Origin: Vreelandella zhuhanensis
GTDB lineage: Bacteria; Pseudomonadota; Gammaproteobacteria; Pseudomonadales; Halomonadaceae
Assembly: GCF_009793355.1 (NCBI RefSeq)
Contig: NZ_WTKP01000001.1
Coordinates: 310,001-374,000 of the forward strand
Direction: 5' to 3'
Length of the DNA stretch: 64,000 nucleotides
Each line of letters begins with the position of its first letter. Within the stretch, counting starts at the first letter, position 1. The notes beneath the pieces were generated by a model. That model was not told where the DNA came from and made no database searches. It saw only the letters and a list, made by a program, of their open reading frames with translations. The position numbers and the translations under genes were made by a program. Below are positions 30,241-39,086 of this stretch, piece after piece.

Positions 30241-31275
30241 ATGAGCAAACGCAAACTTAGCCGTCAGCAACGCTGGCGTGTCGAAAAGATCCAGGCCGAA
30301 CGCGCCAAGCGGGCAGAAAAGCTCGACGTCAAAGAGACCGACAAGCTCGCTGCCGGTGAATACGGCGCCGAGCAGACTGGTCGTGTCGTCGCCCATTTCG
30401 GCCGCACCCTGGAAGTTCACGATACCGACGGTACCCCGGTGCGCTGCCAACTGCGCGCCAACCTTGACGGTCTGGTCACCGGCGACAGAGTGATCTGGCG
30501 GGCCGCCAATGACGGCTCCGGCGTAGTGGTGGCGCAGTTACCGCGCGATACAGCCCTGAAGCGCCCAGACGCGCGCGGCCAGCTCAAGCCGGTGGCCGCC
30601 AATGTCGACCAACTGCTGATCGTCTTTGCCGTGGAACCGGCGCCGCATGCCAATTTGATCGACCGCTACTTGGTTGCCGCCGAAGCGACCGGCATTCCCC
30701 CGGTACTGGTACTCAACAAGACCGACCTTCTCCCCGAAGATGGTGGTGAACTGGGACGCTTGCTTGAACGTTACCGCGAGATTGGCTACCCAGTGGTGCG
30801 CACCACCACCGCCACGGAAAACGGCCTGGACGAATTGCGCCAGTTGCTTGCAGGGCGCACCTCGGTATTCGTCGGCCAGAGCGGGGTGGGCAAATCCTCG
30901 TTGATCGATCTTCTGCTGCCCGATGAGCAACTGCGCATCGGTGCACTCTCCGAAGATTCACGCAAAGGCACCCATACCACCACCACCGCCCGGCTCTATC
31001 CGCTGACCGGCGGTGGCGTCGAAGAAGGCGACTTGATCGACTCTCCCGGAATTCGTGAGTTCGGCCTGATTCACCTGGACGAGCAGGCAGTCACCGAAGG
31101 CTTCATCGAATTTCATCCTTTTCTGGGCTACTGTCGTTTCCGCGACTGTCGTCATCGGCATGAGCCGGGCTGCGCACTGCTCGAAGCCGTTGAGGCGGGC
31201 AAAATTCATCCTGAACGCTTTGCCAGCTATCGCCGCATACTCGATAGTCTAGAGGCAGGCCCCAGCCCACTCTGA
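30241..31275 (+). CDS. rsgA: Small ribosomal subunit biogenesis GTPase RsgA
   Basis: Circularly permuted GTPase that checks late 30S maturation. The 344-residue protein has an OB-fold N-terminal domain, then the G motifs in permuted order: NKTDLL (G4), the Walker [10 protein letters not shown] at 212-220 (G1), DSPGIREFG (G3). The C-terminal zinc finger is formed by [14 protein letters not shown]. The start is the ATG at 30241, giving [13 protein letters not shown]; an upstream in-frame ATG at 30187 lies before the likely promoter. Orn and rsgA are neighbours in many gammaproteobacteria; here the efflux operon lies between them. Confidence 0.96.
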   Translation: MSKRKLSRQQRWRVEKIQAERAKRAEKLDVKETDKLAAGEYGAEQTGRVVAHFGRTLEVHDTDGTPVRCQLRANLDGLVTGDRVIWRAANDGSGVVVAQLPRDTALKRPDARGQLKPVAANVDQLLIVFAVEPAPHANLIDRYLVAAEATGIPPVLVLNKTDLLPEDGGELGRLLERYREIGYPVVRTTTATENGLDELRQLLAGRTSVFVGQSGVGKSSLIDLLLPDEQLRIGALSEDSRKGTHTTTTARLYPLTGGGVEEGDLIDSPGIREFGLIHLDEQAVTEGFIEFHPFLGYCRFRDCRHRHEPGCALLEAVEAGKIHPERFASYRRILDSLEAGPSPL

Positions 31276-31298
31276 ACCGCTTTCCAGGAGACTGCCAG

Positions 31299-32129
31299 AT
31301 GAGTTCCGAAACCAATGTCTTGCCGCTAATCATTGAACCCGAACAGCTCCAAGAACACCTGGACGAGCCGTCGCTGTTGATCATCGATGTGCCTTCGAAT
31401 GCTGACAGTTATGCCCAGGGCCACGTACCCGGCGCGGTATTTCTGGACTTTCGCCAGCTGATGCGCGGTGAAGGCCCAGTGCCCAACGAGGTGCCGAGCG
31501 AAGACGCCTTGTCACGCCTGTTCAGCAGTCTCGGCCTGACCCGCGACGCCCATGTGGTGGCCTACGACGACGAAGGCGGTGGCTGGGCGGCACGACTTCT
31601 CTGGACGCTGGAACTGATCGGCCATAGCCGTTATTCCTACCTCAATGGTGGCATTCATGCCTGGCGCGATGCCGGCCTGCCCCTGGAACCCCAGCCCAAC
31701 ACGCCCACACCGAGCGACTATGAAGCCGAGATTCTCAATCCGCAGGTCGCAATTGACCGCGACGAGATCAAGGCACGGCTCAACGACAGGGATTTTGCGG
31801 TATGGGATGCTCGTTCACCAGCCGAATATGACGGCGAACGGGGCAACAACAAGCACCTGGGGCACATTCCCGGTGCGGTGAACATGGACTGGGTCGCCGC
31901 CATGGATCGCAACCGCACATTGCGCATTCGCGACTACGCGGAGCTGGTCACGGAACTGGAAGTCATGGGCCTGACGCCCGACATGGAAATTGCCACCCAT
32001 TGCCAGAGTCACCATCGCAGCAGCTTCACCTGGCTGGTAGGTCGCGCCCTGGGATTTGACAAGATTCGCGGCTATGCCGGCTCCTGGGCCGAGTGGGGCA
32101 ACCGCGACGACACGCCTATCGAAAAGTAA
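31299..32129 (+). CDS. Thiosulfate sulfurtransferase (tandem rhodanese domains, RhdA-like)
   Basis: Transfers sulfane sulfur from thiosulfate to a thiophilic acceptor through a cysteine persulfide. The 276-residue protein has two rhodanese domains: the N-terminal one (about residues 10-125) is inactive and the C-terminal one carries the active loop CQSHHRSS with the catalytic Cys235. This CX4R loop closely resembles that of Azotobacter and Pseudomonas RhdA, and the rsgA-rhodanese-psd neighbourhood is also seen in Pseudomonas. It follows rsgA by 23 bp and precedes psd by 8 bp. Confidence 0.9.
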   Translation: MSSETNVLPLIIEPEQLQEHLDEPSLLIIDVPSNADSYAQGHVPGAVFLDFRQLMRGEGPVPNEVPSEDALSRLFSSLGLTRDAHVVAYDDEGGGWAARLLWTLELIGHSRYSYLNGGIHAWRDAGLPLEPQPNTPTPSDYEAEILNPQVAIDRDEIKARLNDRDFAVWDARSPAEYDGERGNNKHLGHIPGAVNMDWVAAMDRNRTLRIRDYAELVTELEVMGLTPDMEIATHCQSHHRSSFTWLVGRALGFDKIRGYAGSWAEWGNRDDTPIEK

Positions 32130-32137
32130 GGGTTATC

Positions 32138-33067
32138 GTGCGCGACAATTTAACGACCAATCATTCGAAAAATCCGCTGGTAAGGAACACGTTTCCGGGG
32201 AAGCTGTTTTCCCTGATCCAGTACCCACTGCCCCATCACGCCATTTCCCGCGCCGTTGGGCGGCTGGCCGACTGTTCCACGCCCTGGCTCAAGAATGCCT
32301 TGATCAGGGCATTCATAAAACGCTTCAATGTCGACATGAGCCAAGCGCTGGAGCCCGACCCCACCGCTTACGCCACCTTCAACGCTTTCTTCACCCGGGC
32401 GCTGAAAGCGGATGCGCGCCCGCTTGAAGCGGGGCTACTCTGCTCCACCGATGGCACGCTTTCGCAATACGGAAAGCTCGAGGACGGGCAACTGGTGCAG
32501 GCCAAGGGCCATCGGTTTTCCGCGCAGACGCTGCTCGGCGGTGACCCCGCCCTGGCCGAAGAGTTCAGCAAGGGCAGCTTCGCCACGGTGTATCTCTCGC
32601 CGAGCAATTATCATCGTGTGCACATGCCGCTCACCGGGACATTGCGCGAAACCATCTACGTCCCCGGTCGGATCTTTTCGGTCAACCAGGCCACCGCCGC
32701 CAACGTGCCCAATCTGTTTGCGCGCAACGAACGCCTGGTGTGCATTTTCGATACCCAGCACGGCCCCATGGCCATGGTACTCGTCGGCGCGATGATCGTC
32801 GCAGCGATCGAAACCGCCTGGGCCGGCCAGGTAACCCCGCTTTCCGGCACGCCCCAGCGCACGCGATTCGACCGGCCCATCCAGTTGGAAAAAGGCGAGG
32901 AGATGGGGCTATTCAAGCTAGGCTCCACGGTAGTGACCTGCTTCGCCAATCCGGTGGAATTTGCCGATCTTACCCCCAACAGCATGGTGCAGATGGGCCA
33001 GTCGATAGGCACGATTTCTGATCAACCATCAGCCATCAGCCATCAGCCATCAGCCATCAGCCATTAA
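32138..33067 (+). CDS. psd: Phosphatidylserine decarboxylase proenzyme
   Basis: Inner-membrane enzyme that makes phosphatidylethanolamine. The 309-residue proenzyme cleaves itself in the LGST motif, between Gly262 and Ser263, and the Ser becomes the pyruvoyl cofactor. The family segments [16 protein letters not shown] and [13 protein letters not shown] are present. I start at the GTG at 32138 (8 bp after the rhodanese stop, with AAGG nearby). The last 23 or so codons are odd: they are made of a 7-bp DNA repeat that encodes SAISHQP units and lie beyond the normal end of the alpha chain. Confidence 0.94.
   Translation: MRDNLTTNHSKNPLVRNTFPGKLFSLIQYPLPHHAISRAVGRLADCSTPWLKNALIRAFIKRFNVDMSQALEPDPTAYATFNAFFTRALKADARPLEAGLLCSTDGTLSQYGKLEDGQLVQAKGHRFSAQTLLGGDPALAEEFSKGSFATVYLSPSNYHRVHMPLTGTLRETIYVPGRIFSVNQATAANVPNLFARNERLVCIFDTQHGPMAMVLVGAMIVAAIETAWAGQVTPLSGTPQRTRFDRPIQLEKGEEMGLFKLGSTVVTCFANPVEFADLTPNSMVQMGQSIGTISDQPSAISHQPSAISH
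33021..33062. repeat. Heptanucleotide tandem repeat (atcagcc) at the 3' end of psd
   Basis: Five perfect copies of atcagcc (33028-33062) follow one copy with a single mismatch (33021-33027). Because the unit is 7 bp, three copies make a seven-residue peptide repeat. Gain or loss of one unit changes the reading frame of the Psd tail and its stop, which lies only 9 bp from the epmA stop. Confidence 0.9.
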
Positions 33068-33070
33068 CCG

Positions 33071-34042
33071 CTAACAGCGAGGCGTGGCAAAGGCCATGAC
33101 CTCGGCCACGCTTTTCTTGGCTAACGCCAGCTGAATCACACGGTCGATACCCAGCGCCACCCCGGCGCCTTCGGGCAGGCCGTGCTCCAGCGCCGCCAAC
33201 AACCGACCATCGACATCCACCTCGGGCAGGCCCAGCGCTCGGCGCTCGCGATTATCTTCGCCAAAGCGGGTGCGTTGCTCCTCGGCATCGGTAAGCTCGT
33301 CGTAACCGTTGGCCAGTTCCAGCCCTTCCAGGTACAGCTCGAAGCGTGACGCCACCCAGGCGCCGTCTTCAGGGTCCTGGTGGCGGCGTGCCAGTGCCGC
33401 CTGACTGGCGGGATAATCCACCACGACGCTGAGTTCGCCCTGGCCCAGCCGGGGCTCGATGACCAGGCTCATCAATAGATCCAGACAGGTATCGCGGCTT
33501 TCTCCGCCCATATCCGTTCCGGCATGCTTAGAAGCCAGCTTCCCGAGTACCATAGCACTGGCGCTGAAAGGGTCGACGGCCAGATATTTGCGAAACAGGT
33601 CGCGATAGCGATAATGGCTCACGGGACCGGGCGATTGCGGCAGCAGCCGAACGATCAAGGCGGCGGTTTCCTCGATCAGCTGGTTTAGCGAAAACCCTGG
33701 CCGGTACCACTCCAGCATGGTGAATTCGATATTGTGCCGCCGCCCGACTTCGCCATCGCGGAAGCTTTTCGCCAACTGAAAAATCGCCCCGCTACCGGCA
33801 GCCAACAGCCGCTTCATGTGAAATTCCGGTGAGGTCTGCAACCACAGGCGTTCAGGGCCTTCGGGGGTGGTGGCAGTAACCTTGAGCGAGGCCAGCTGCA
33901 CATCGGTGCTGCCACCGTGGCCCAGCACCGGCGTTTCCACTTCCCACACATCACGCTCAGCGAAAAACGCCCGCACCTCGCCCAACAGGCGAGCGCGGGC
34001 GCGCAGCGTTTCTAGCGTGGCAGTGGGTTGCCAATCAAGCAT
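33071..34042 (-). CDS. epmA: Elongation factor P beta-lysyltransferase EpmA
   Basis: A class II lysyl-tRNA synthetase paralogue (formerly GenX/PoxA/YjeA) that attaches (R)-beta-lysine to Lys34 of EF-P. The 323-residue protein lacks the anticodon-binding domain and keeps the catalytic motifs: motif 2-like FRDGEVGRRHNIEFTMLEWY and the motif 3 region GVALGIDRVIQL. The gene is directly upstream of nothing else on its strand and follows efp with a 1-bp overlap (TGATG type), so enzyme and substrate are co-expressed. It converges with psd with 3 bp between the stops. Confidence 0.95.
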   Translation of the reverse strand: MLDWQPTATLETLRARARLLGEVRAFFAERDVWEVETPVLGHGGSTDVQLASLKVTATTPEGPERLWLQTSPEFHMKRLLAAGSGAIFQLAKSFRDGEVGRRHNIEFTMLEWYRPGFSLNQLIEETAALIVRLLPQSPGPVSHYRYRDLFRKYLAVDPFSASAMVLGKLASKHAGTDMGGESRDTCLDLLMSLVIEPRLGQGELSVVVDYPASQAALARRHQDPEDGAWVASRFELYLEGLELANGYDELTDAEEQRTRFGEDNRERRALGLPEVDVDGRLLAALEHGLPEGAGVALGIDRVIQLALAKKSVAEVMAFATPRC

Positions 34043-34608
34043 CAGGCGCGAGAAACGTAATCGCCGCTACGGGTGTCTATTTTCAACACTTCACCCTGGT
34101 TGATGAACAGCGGCACTCGCACCACCGCACCCGAGGAAAGCGTGGCCGGTTTGGAGCCGCCCTGGGCGGTATCGCCTTTCAAACCGGGGTCGGTTTCGAT
34201 AACTTCCAGCTCGATGAAGTTGGGCGGGGTGACGGAAATCGCCTTATCGTCCCACAGCGTAATGGTATAAGGCACCTGCTCCTTGAGCCATTTGGCGGTA
34301 TCGCCCAAGGCTTTCTTTTCCACGGCGTACTGCTCGAAGGAGCCATCGGTTTTCATGAAATGCCACATGTCACCGTCGGTGTAGAGATATTCCATCTCCA
34401 GGTCCATGACATCGGCGGCTTCCAGCGAATCACCAGATTTGAAGGTACGCTCACCCACGCGGCCGGTCATCAGGTTGCGCAGTTTGACGCGGTTGAACGC
34501 CTGGCCCTTGCCCGGCTTGACCAGCTCGTTCTCGACGATAGAACAAGGATCGCCGTCGAGCATGACTTTCAAACCGCCCTTGAATTCATTGGTAGAATAG
34601 TTCGCCAT
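34042..34608 (-). CDS. efp: Translation elongation factor P
   Basis: Relieves ribosome stalling at proline runs by binding between the P and E sites. The 188-residue protein has the usual three beta-barrel domains. The modified lysine is Lys34 in VKPGKGQAF, the target of EpmA. The C-terminal domain has the EF-P signature region ([13 protein letters not shown]) and ends [20 protein letters not shown]. It shares its stop region with the epmA start and is divergent from epmB, so the modification module is together. Confidence 0.97.
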   Translation of the reverse strand: MANYSTNEFKGGLKVMLDGDPCSIVENELVKPGKGQAFNRVKLRNLMTGRVGERTFKSGDSLEAADVMDLEMEYLYTDGDMWHFMKTDGSFEQYAVEKKALGDTAKWLKEQVPYTITLWDDKAISVTPPNFIELEVIETDPGLKGDTAQGGSKPATLSSGAVVRVPLFINQGEVLKIDTRSGDYVSRA

Positions 34609-34668
34609 AGTGCCCTCGATAAATATTCAGCGAAGTTCAAGCTTCGCCCGTAATGACTGGTGCGCCGC

Positions 34669-35709
34669 ATGATAACCCGAAGCCCCGCCAATGTGCAGAC
34701 CAAGACTCAGGTAGTCGCCAGTGATGCACCGCCTCCCGCCAGCTGGCAGCGCCAGCTGGCGGGAGCCATTCGCGACCCTCGCGAGCTGTGCCGACGCCTT
34801 GGGCTTGATCAAAACTGGCTGCCCGGCGCCGAGCAAGGCCATGCCCTGTTCGAGATTCGCGTCCCGGAAGCATTTGCTGCACGCATGTGCCCGGGCGACC
34901 CTTTTGATCCCTTGCTGCGTCAGGTGATGCCACTAAGCGACGAGAGTCTTGCCACCCCCGGCTATGTCACCGACCCTCTTGCCGAAGCCGAACATCGTCC
35001 GGCCAGCGGGCTGATACACAAATACCCGGGGCGAGTGTTGTTGATTGCCAGCCCTGCTTGCGCGGTCAACTGTCGCTACTGTTTTCGTCGTCATTTTCCC
35101 TATGCGGAAAATTCGCCCTCCCGTGCCGAATGGCAACAAGCCTTGGACTACTTGCGCAACGACACCTCGATCAATGAAGCGATTCTTTCCGGCGGCGACC
35201 CCCTGGCGGCCAACGACCGGCAGCTCGCCTGGCTGGTCGCTGAGCTCGATGCCATTCCCCATCTCAAGCGGCTGCGCATTCATACCCGCCTGCCGGTAGT
35301 GATTCCCGAGCGCATCGATGACGCCCTGCTCGGCTGGCTGAACGGCACACGCTTGCAGAAAGTCATGGTGTTGCATATCAACCATGCCCAGGAAATCGAT
35401 ACGCCAGTGGTCGCGGCTTGCAAGCGACTCAAGGAAGCAGGCGTGACGCTACTCAACCAGAGCGTTCTACTGCGCGGCGTCAACGATGACAGCGACACCT
35501 TGGCAAGCCTTTCCGAGCGCCTGTTCGATGCCGGTGTGCTGCCGTATTATCTGCATGTCCTCGACCCGGTGGCGGGCGCCGCCCATTTCGATGTACCGGA
35601 CGACGAGGCTCGCGAACTGGTCGCGAGCCTGAGAACCAAGTTACCGGGATTTCTGATGCCGCGCTTGGTGCGCGAGATTCCCGGCGAATCGAGCAAGACG
35701 CCGCTTTAA
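34669..35709 (+). CDS. epmB: EF-P-associated lysine 2,3-aminomutase EpmB
   Basis: Radical SAM, PLP-dependent enzyme that converts (S)-alpha-lysine to (R)-beta-lysine for EF-P modification. From the ATG at 34669 it has 346 residues; a GTG at 34660 would add three and neither has a clear ribosome site. The radical SAM cluster is CAVNCRYC (Cys131, Cys135, Cys138) followed by FRRHFPY. SGGDPL and the C-terminal YYLHVLDPVAGAAHF match the family. It is divergent from efp-epmA, about 60 bp apart, as in many gammaproteobacteria. Confidence 0.94.
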   Translation: MITRSPANVQTKTQVVASDAPPPASWQRQLAGAIRDPRELCRRLGLDQNWLPGAEQGHALFEIRVPEAFAARMCPGDPFDPLLRQVMPLSDESLATPGYVTDPLAEAEHRPASGLIHKYPGRVLLIASPACAVNCRYCFRRHFPYAENSPSRAEWQQALDYLRNDTSINEAILSGGDPLAANDRQLAWLVAELDAIPHLKRLRIHTRLPVVIPERIDDALLGWLNGTRLQKVMVLHINHAQEIDTPVVAACKRLKEAGVTLLNQSVLLRGVNDDSDTLASLSERLFDAGVLPYYLHVLDPVAGAAHFDVPDDEARELVASLRTKLPGFLMPRLVREIPGESSKTPL

Positions 35710-35794
35710 CATAGAAGCACAGATATTCAATGACGGCATGCCACCTGTGTCCACGGAAGAAAAACTTGAAACACTGTCCGAGATAAGCGGACCA

Positions 35795-36904
35795 CTACAG
35801 CTTGGCTAACGCACGGTTGGCGCTCTTAAAACATAACCGCACAACAGGCCCCAACAGCCACAGCAACGGTGTGAGTAGCCAGCGATAGACAAATCGCGCA
35901 ATGATCAGTACCGGCAATAGCACGATCAGCCAGATAAGAAACTGGCCGAACCATACCGGCCAGCCGAGCCAGCTTGAGAAATTGACACCTAACGCGCTCA
36001 CCAGACTGGGGTGGCGAATCACCACAAAGGTCGTGGTCGCCACCGCCGCGACTTTGGCCGTACGTGGCAAGGCCGCGAAACGACCGCCAGTGGCCAACGC
36101 GCCTTGGCGTAAACCAGTGCGAGCGCCCTGTGCTTCCATATTGCCCACCCGAGCGGCACGGGCGGCTCTCCCCACCCGCAGCACCTTGACGGTGCTGGCC
36201 ATCACTAACAGATCCACCCCCGCCCAGCCTAGATCGCCTGAGCCAATCGCTTCACCCCGCCGCCACTGGCTTTCCAAGTCGCGCAAGCCACTGGTGAAGA
36301 AGTCGCTGACACCCGTCGCCACTCGCTCACCCTGTAACCACTCCACCTCGCCTTGGTCGCTTACCACAAACTGGTTGAGGAACGCGTGTCCATTGTCGTC
36401 GAGTAGTGCAATTCCCATTTGGCCACGGCGGTAAGGGGTCAACGGCGCATTCGTGGATACACCCTCGTCACTCCACCAGCGGCTGACTTGCCGATAGCGC
36501 TCGCCAATCCAGTGTTGCGCGCTCAGCGTAGCCACATCGTGAGTACGGAAGTAGCTCACAGGGAGCACAGTATCGGCGCCAAAGCGTACCAGCACTCGCT
36601 GAAATTGAGGTAATAGCCCATACTCCATCAACACTTCACGGGCCACATTTCCATGACGCAAAACCGCCAGAGAAGCGCTCATCCATAGTGCCTGCTCTGA
36701 GGCGTAGCCGAGAAACAGCGCGTTGATCTCCGGCGACTCCTGTGCAAGCGTCGGCGCCAGCGCAGGAAGTGCCCGCTGCGCGTCAAGGCGTACCAGCCTG
36801 GCCTCGAACGGCTCGTGAGAGGCTGCGGCTGACAACATCGCCGCTGCCACGATGGCTGTCACTACTGTCAACCACCCAGTATGTATCACCCACCCAATAC
36901 GCAT
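35795..36904 (-). CDS. Uncharacterised membrane protein
   Basis: I do not recognise this 369-residue protein. It has an N-terminal hydrophobic segment (about residues 8-27, signal peptide or anchor), then a soluble part rich in Arg, Trp and Ala (30-225) with WWSDEGVSTNAPLTPYRRGQ and GIALLDDNGHAFLNQF. A short hydrophobic stretch (225-242) precedes a very basic segment with VGRAARAARVG (245-254), and the C-terminal third has strong membrane helices (about 284-296, 312-337 and 340-358). No catalytic motif is visible. Base composition matches the neighbours. It stands alone between epmB and leuA; function unknown. Confidence 0.7.
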   Translation of the reverse strand: MRIGWVIHTGWLTVVTAIVAAAMLSAAASHEPFEARLVRLDAQRALPALAPTLAQESPEINALFLGYASEQALWMSASLAVLRHGNVAREVLMEYGLLPQFQRVLVRFGADTVLPVSYFRTHDVATLSAQHWIGERYRQVSRWWSDEGVSTNAPLTPYRRGQMGIALLDDNGHAFLNQFVVSDQGEVEWLQGERVATGVSDFFTSGLRDLESQWRRGEAIGSGDLGWAGVDLLVMASTVKVLRVGRAARAARVGNMEAQGARTGLRQGALATGGRFAALPRTAKVAAVATTTFVVIRHPSLVSALGVNFSSWLGWPVWFGQFLIWLIVLLPVLIIARFVYRWLLTPLLWLLGPVVRLCFKSANRALAKL

Positions 36905-36968
36905 GACCGTTTCTCCCGTTGAGGCTGTGCTATCAGACTATTCAACAAACGTTATCGCCGCAGCCTAT

Positions 36969-37000
36969 AAAAACCGACAGCCCTTTCGGGCTGTCAGTTT
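36969..37000 (-). terminator. Intrinsic terminator after leuA
   Basis: On the minus strand aactgacagccc pairs with gggctgtcggtt (one G-U pair) around a GAAA tetraloop, followed by five T. It lies 28 bp after the leuA stop. Confidence 0.88.
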
Positions 37001-37027
37001 TCGAACATGCTTAGTCAACATAGTGCG

Positions 37028-38737
37028 CTACGACACCAGCGTTTCAGCCGTGACGTTGGGTGCCGGCACTTGGCTTGAACGGTGGCGGTTGATCGCACTC
37101 AACACCCCTTTCATCGAAGCGCTGGTGATACTTTCGTCAGTGCCCACACCGAAGACCGCCTTGCCATCGATACGCACTTCCACGTAGGCGATGGCTTCGG
37201 CATCGGCCCCCTGGCCGCGAGAGTGCTCGTGGTAATCGATGATTTCCACGTCATGCCCGGCAGCACCCAGCGCCTTGATGAAGGCGGCCAGAGGGCCATT
37301 GCCTTCACCCTGTAGCGTCTGGCGCTCGCCATTGGCTTCGATGACGGCCTCCAGGGTGACTTTCGGGCTATCCGGCTCGGATGACAGGCGATGATTGACC
37401 AGCGCCATCGGGCTGTCCTGCTCCAGATACTCGTCGGCGAACGCCTGGTAAATCATCTGAGAGGTAATCTCCTTGCCGGTGCGCTCGGCGACTTCCTGCA
37501 CCACCTGGCTAAACTCCATGGACAACCGGCGCGGGAGCTCGATGCCATGCTCCTGTTCCAGCAGGTACGAGACCCCGCCTTTGCCGGACTGGCTGTTGAC
37601 GCGGATCACGGCTTCGTAGGAACGTCCCACATCCAAAGGGTCGATGGGCAGATAGGGCACGGCCCAGATTGCTTCGGGGTCTTCACGGCGGGCAGCCATG
37701 CCCTTCTTGATGGCGTCCTGGTGGGAGCCGGAAAAGGCGGTGAATACCAGATCGCCCACGTAGGGATGGCGCGGATGTACCGGCAGCTGGTTGCAATATT
37801 CCACTTCCCGCATGATCGGCGTGATATTGGAAAAATCCAGCTGGGGATGCACGCCCTGGGTGTACATATTCATCGCCAGGGTGACGATATCCACGTTACC
37901 GGTACGTTCCCCATTACCAAATAAGGTGCCTTCGACCCGATCGGCGCCGGCCATCAAGGTCAGCTCGGCGGCGGCCACCCCGGTACCTCGGTCGTTGTGC
38001 GGGTGCACACTGACAATCAGGCTTTCGCGATTATTGACGTGACGGCAGAACCATTCCACCTGGTCGGCATAGTTGTTGGGTGGCGCTACTTCCACGGTGG
38101 CCGGCAGGTTGACGATCATGCGGTGCTCGGGCGTGGGCTGATAAGCACCCATCACCGCTTCCACGATCTTCACTGCAAAATCCATCTCGGTGGTAGTGAA
38201 AAGTTCCGGCGAGTACTGGAACGTCCAGTTGGTTTCCGGCGCCTCGAGCATGCGGTTTCGAATCTGCTTCGTGGCGTCTACCGCAATCTCGACACATTCG
38301 GACTTGTCGACATTGAACACCACACGGCGAAACATCGGGTCCGTGGCGTTATACACATGCACAATGGCATTCTTGGCACCCTTGAGCGCCTCGAAAGTAC
38401 GGTCGATCAGGTGGCCACGCGCCTGGGTCAATACCTGAATGGTGACATCCGCGGGGATCCGGTTCTCCTCGATCAGGGTACGCACGAAATCGTAATCGGT
38501 CTGCGAGGCCGAAGGAAAGCCCACCTCGATCTGCTTGAAGCCGACTTTCACCAGCAAGTCGAAAAAGCGTTGCTTGCGCTCCTGATCCATGGGGTCGATC
38601 AGCGACTGGTTACCGTCACGCAAGTCGACACTGCACCATTGAGGCGGGGTTTCGATGCGCTTGCTCGGCCATTGACGGTCGGGCAGATCAACGGCGGCGA
38701 AGGGACGATACTTCTTGGAGGGATCAGACAACATCAT
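37028..38737 (-). CDS. leuA: 2-Isopropylmalate synthase (long LeuA2 form)
   Basis: Condenses acetyl-CoA with 2-oxoisovalerate, the committed step to leucine. The 569-residue protein has the DRE-TIM barrel with VDLRDGNQS near the start and the metal-binding [21 protein letters not shown] is the second family signature. The C-terminal LeuA dimer domain for leucine feedback binding runs from about residue 430 to the end. The start is the ATG at 38737 ([10 protein letters not shown]), with AGGAGA 6 bp upstream; an upstream in-frame start would lie inside the leader. The 345-bp leader looks like an attenuator. Confidence 0.96.
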   Translation of the reverse strand: MMLSDPSKKYRPFAAVDLPDRQWPSKRIETPPQWCSVDLRDGNQSLIDPMDQERKQRFFDLLVKVGFKQIEVGFPSASQTDYDFVRTLIEENRIPADVTIQVLTQARGHLIDRTFEALKGAKNAIVHVYNATDPMFRRVVFNVDKSECVEIAVDATKQIRNRMLEAPETNWTFQYSPELFTTTEMDFAVKIVEAVMGAYQPTPEHRMIVNLPATVEVAPPNNYADQVEWFCRHVNNRESLIVSVHPHNDRGTGVAAAELTLMAGADRVEGTLFGNGERTGNVDIVTLAMNMYTQGVHPQLDFSNITPIMREVEYCNQLPVHPRHPYVGDLVFTAFSGSHQDAIKKGMAARREDPEAIWAVPYLPIDPLDVGRSYEAVIRVNSQSGKGGVSYLLEQEHGIELPRRLSMEFSQVVQEVAERTGKEITSQMIYQAFADEYLEQDSPMALVNHRLSSEPDSPKVTLEAVIEANGERQTLQGEGNGPLAAFIKALGAAGHDVEIIDYHEHSRGQGADAEAIAYVEVRIDGKAVFGVGTDESITSASMKGVLSAINRHRSSQVPAPNVTAETLVS

Positions 38738-38797
38738 GGCGGCTCTCCTGGTTAAACGGTAGCGAAAAAGAGGGAAAATACGTTGGCGGCGCAGACC

Positions 38798-38833
38798 AAA
38801 AACGCCCCATCGCAACAAGGTGCGAAGGGGCGT
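38798..38833 (-). terminator. Leader terminator (putative attenuator) of leuA
   Basis: On the minus strand acgcccc / ggggcgt pairs, with an inner tgcg-type stem of 4 bp, a 2 x 2 internal loop and a 6-nt apical loop, then five T. It lies 61 bp before the leuA start with no gene ending nearby, so it can only act on the leuA transcript itself. Confidence 0.75.
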
Positions 38834-38866
38834 GGGAGTCAAACGACGAACAGCCTGAGTGGCTAT

Positions 38867-38956
38867 TCATGCAGCAAGATCGGGACAATCGGGTGGCACA
38901 GGTTGAAGTAGTAAAAGTGATGTAAGACATTGAAAACCTCGCAACTGATAAAACAA
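38867..38956 (-). CDS. Possible Leu-rich leader peptide of leuA
   Basis: A 29-codon open frame contains CTT TTA CTA CTT, four successive Leu codons, all of types that are uncommon in this GC-rich DNA, plus three more Leu codons. It ends 33 bp before the terminator stem, as in attenuators. Weakness: the frame opens only with TTG (38956 or 38944) and neither has a ribosome site; an ATG at 38930 with a good GAGG site is in another frame without Leu codons. Translation is therefore unproven. Confidence 0.4.
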   Translation of the reverse strand: MFYQLRGFQCLTSLLLLQPVPPDCPDLAA

Positions 38957-39080
38957 ACGACAATGCAGAAGGCATTGCCCGGCGCTTGAAGCTTCAGCGG
39001 CGGGCTAGTAGTCGTAGGTCTAGTGCAAGGCAGTTCAATGGGGTAGTCATACCCCTTAGAAAATCAGTCTGGACGATGCT

Positions 39081-39086
39081 TGTCAA
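39081..39086 (-). promoter_or_regulatory. Candidate -35 element of leuA
   Basis: A perfect TTGACA on the minus strand overlaps the stop codon of the upstream ion-channel gene. The best -10 at 17 bp (TTTTCT) is poor, so the promoter assignment is tentative. Confidence 0.35.

Larger units (their letters stand above)
38738..39082 (-). promoter_or_regulatory. leuA 5' leader region with attenuator features
   Basis: This 345-bp gene-free stretch precedes leuA. Reading the minus strand, it contains a TTGACA -35 element (39081-39086), a run of four Leu codons in a short open frame (38906-38917), an intrinsic terminator (38798-38833) and the leuA ribosome site. It is more AT-rich than its surroundings. 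The arrangement is that of transcription attenuation by a leader peptide, but I could not find an ATG in the Leu-rich frame. Confidence 0.55.

Noticed and set aside
38724-38975. 84-codon open frame in the leuA leader that runs past the leuA start
   Set aside because: It passes through the terminator hairpin, overlaps leuA out of frame and resembles nothing known; the ATG at 38930 inside it has a good ribosome site, noted under the attenuator finding.
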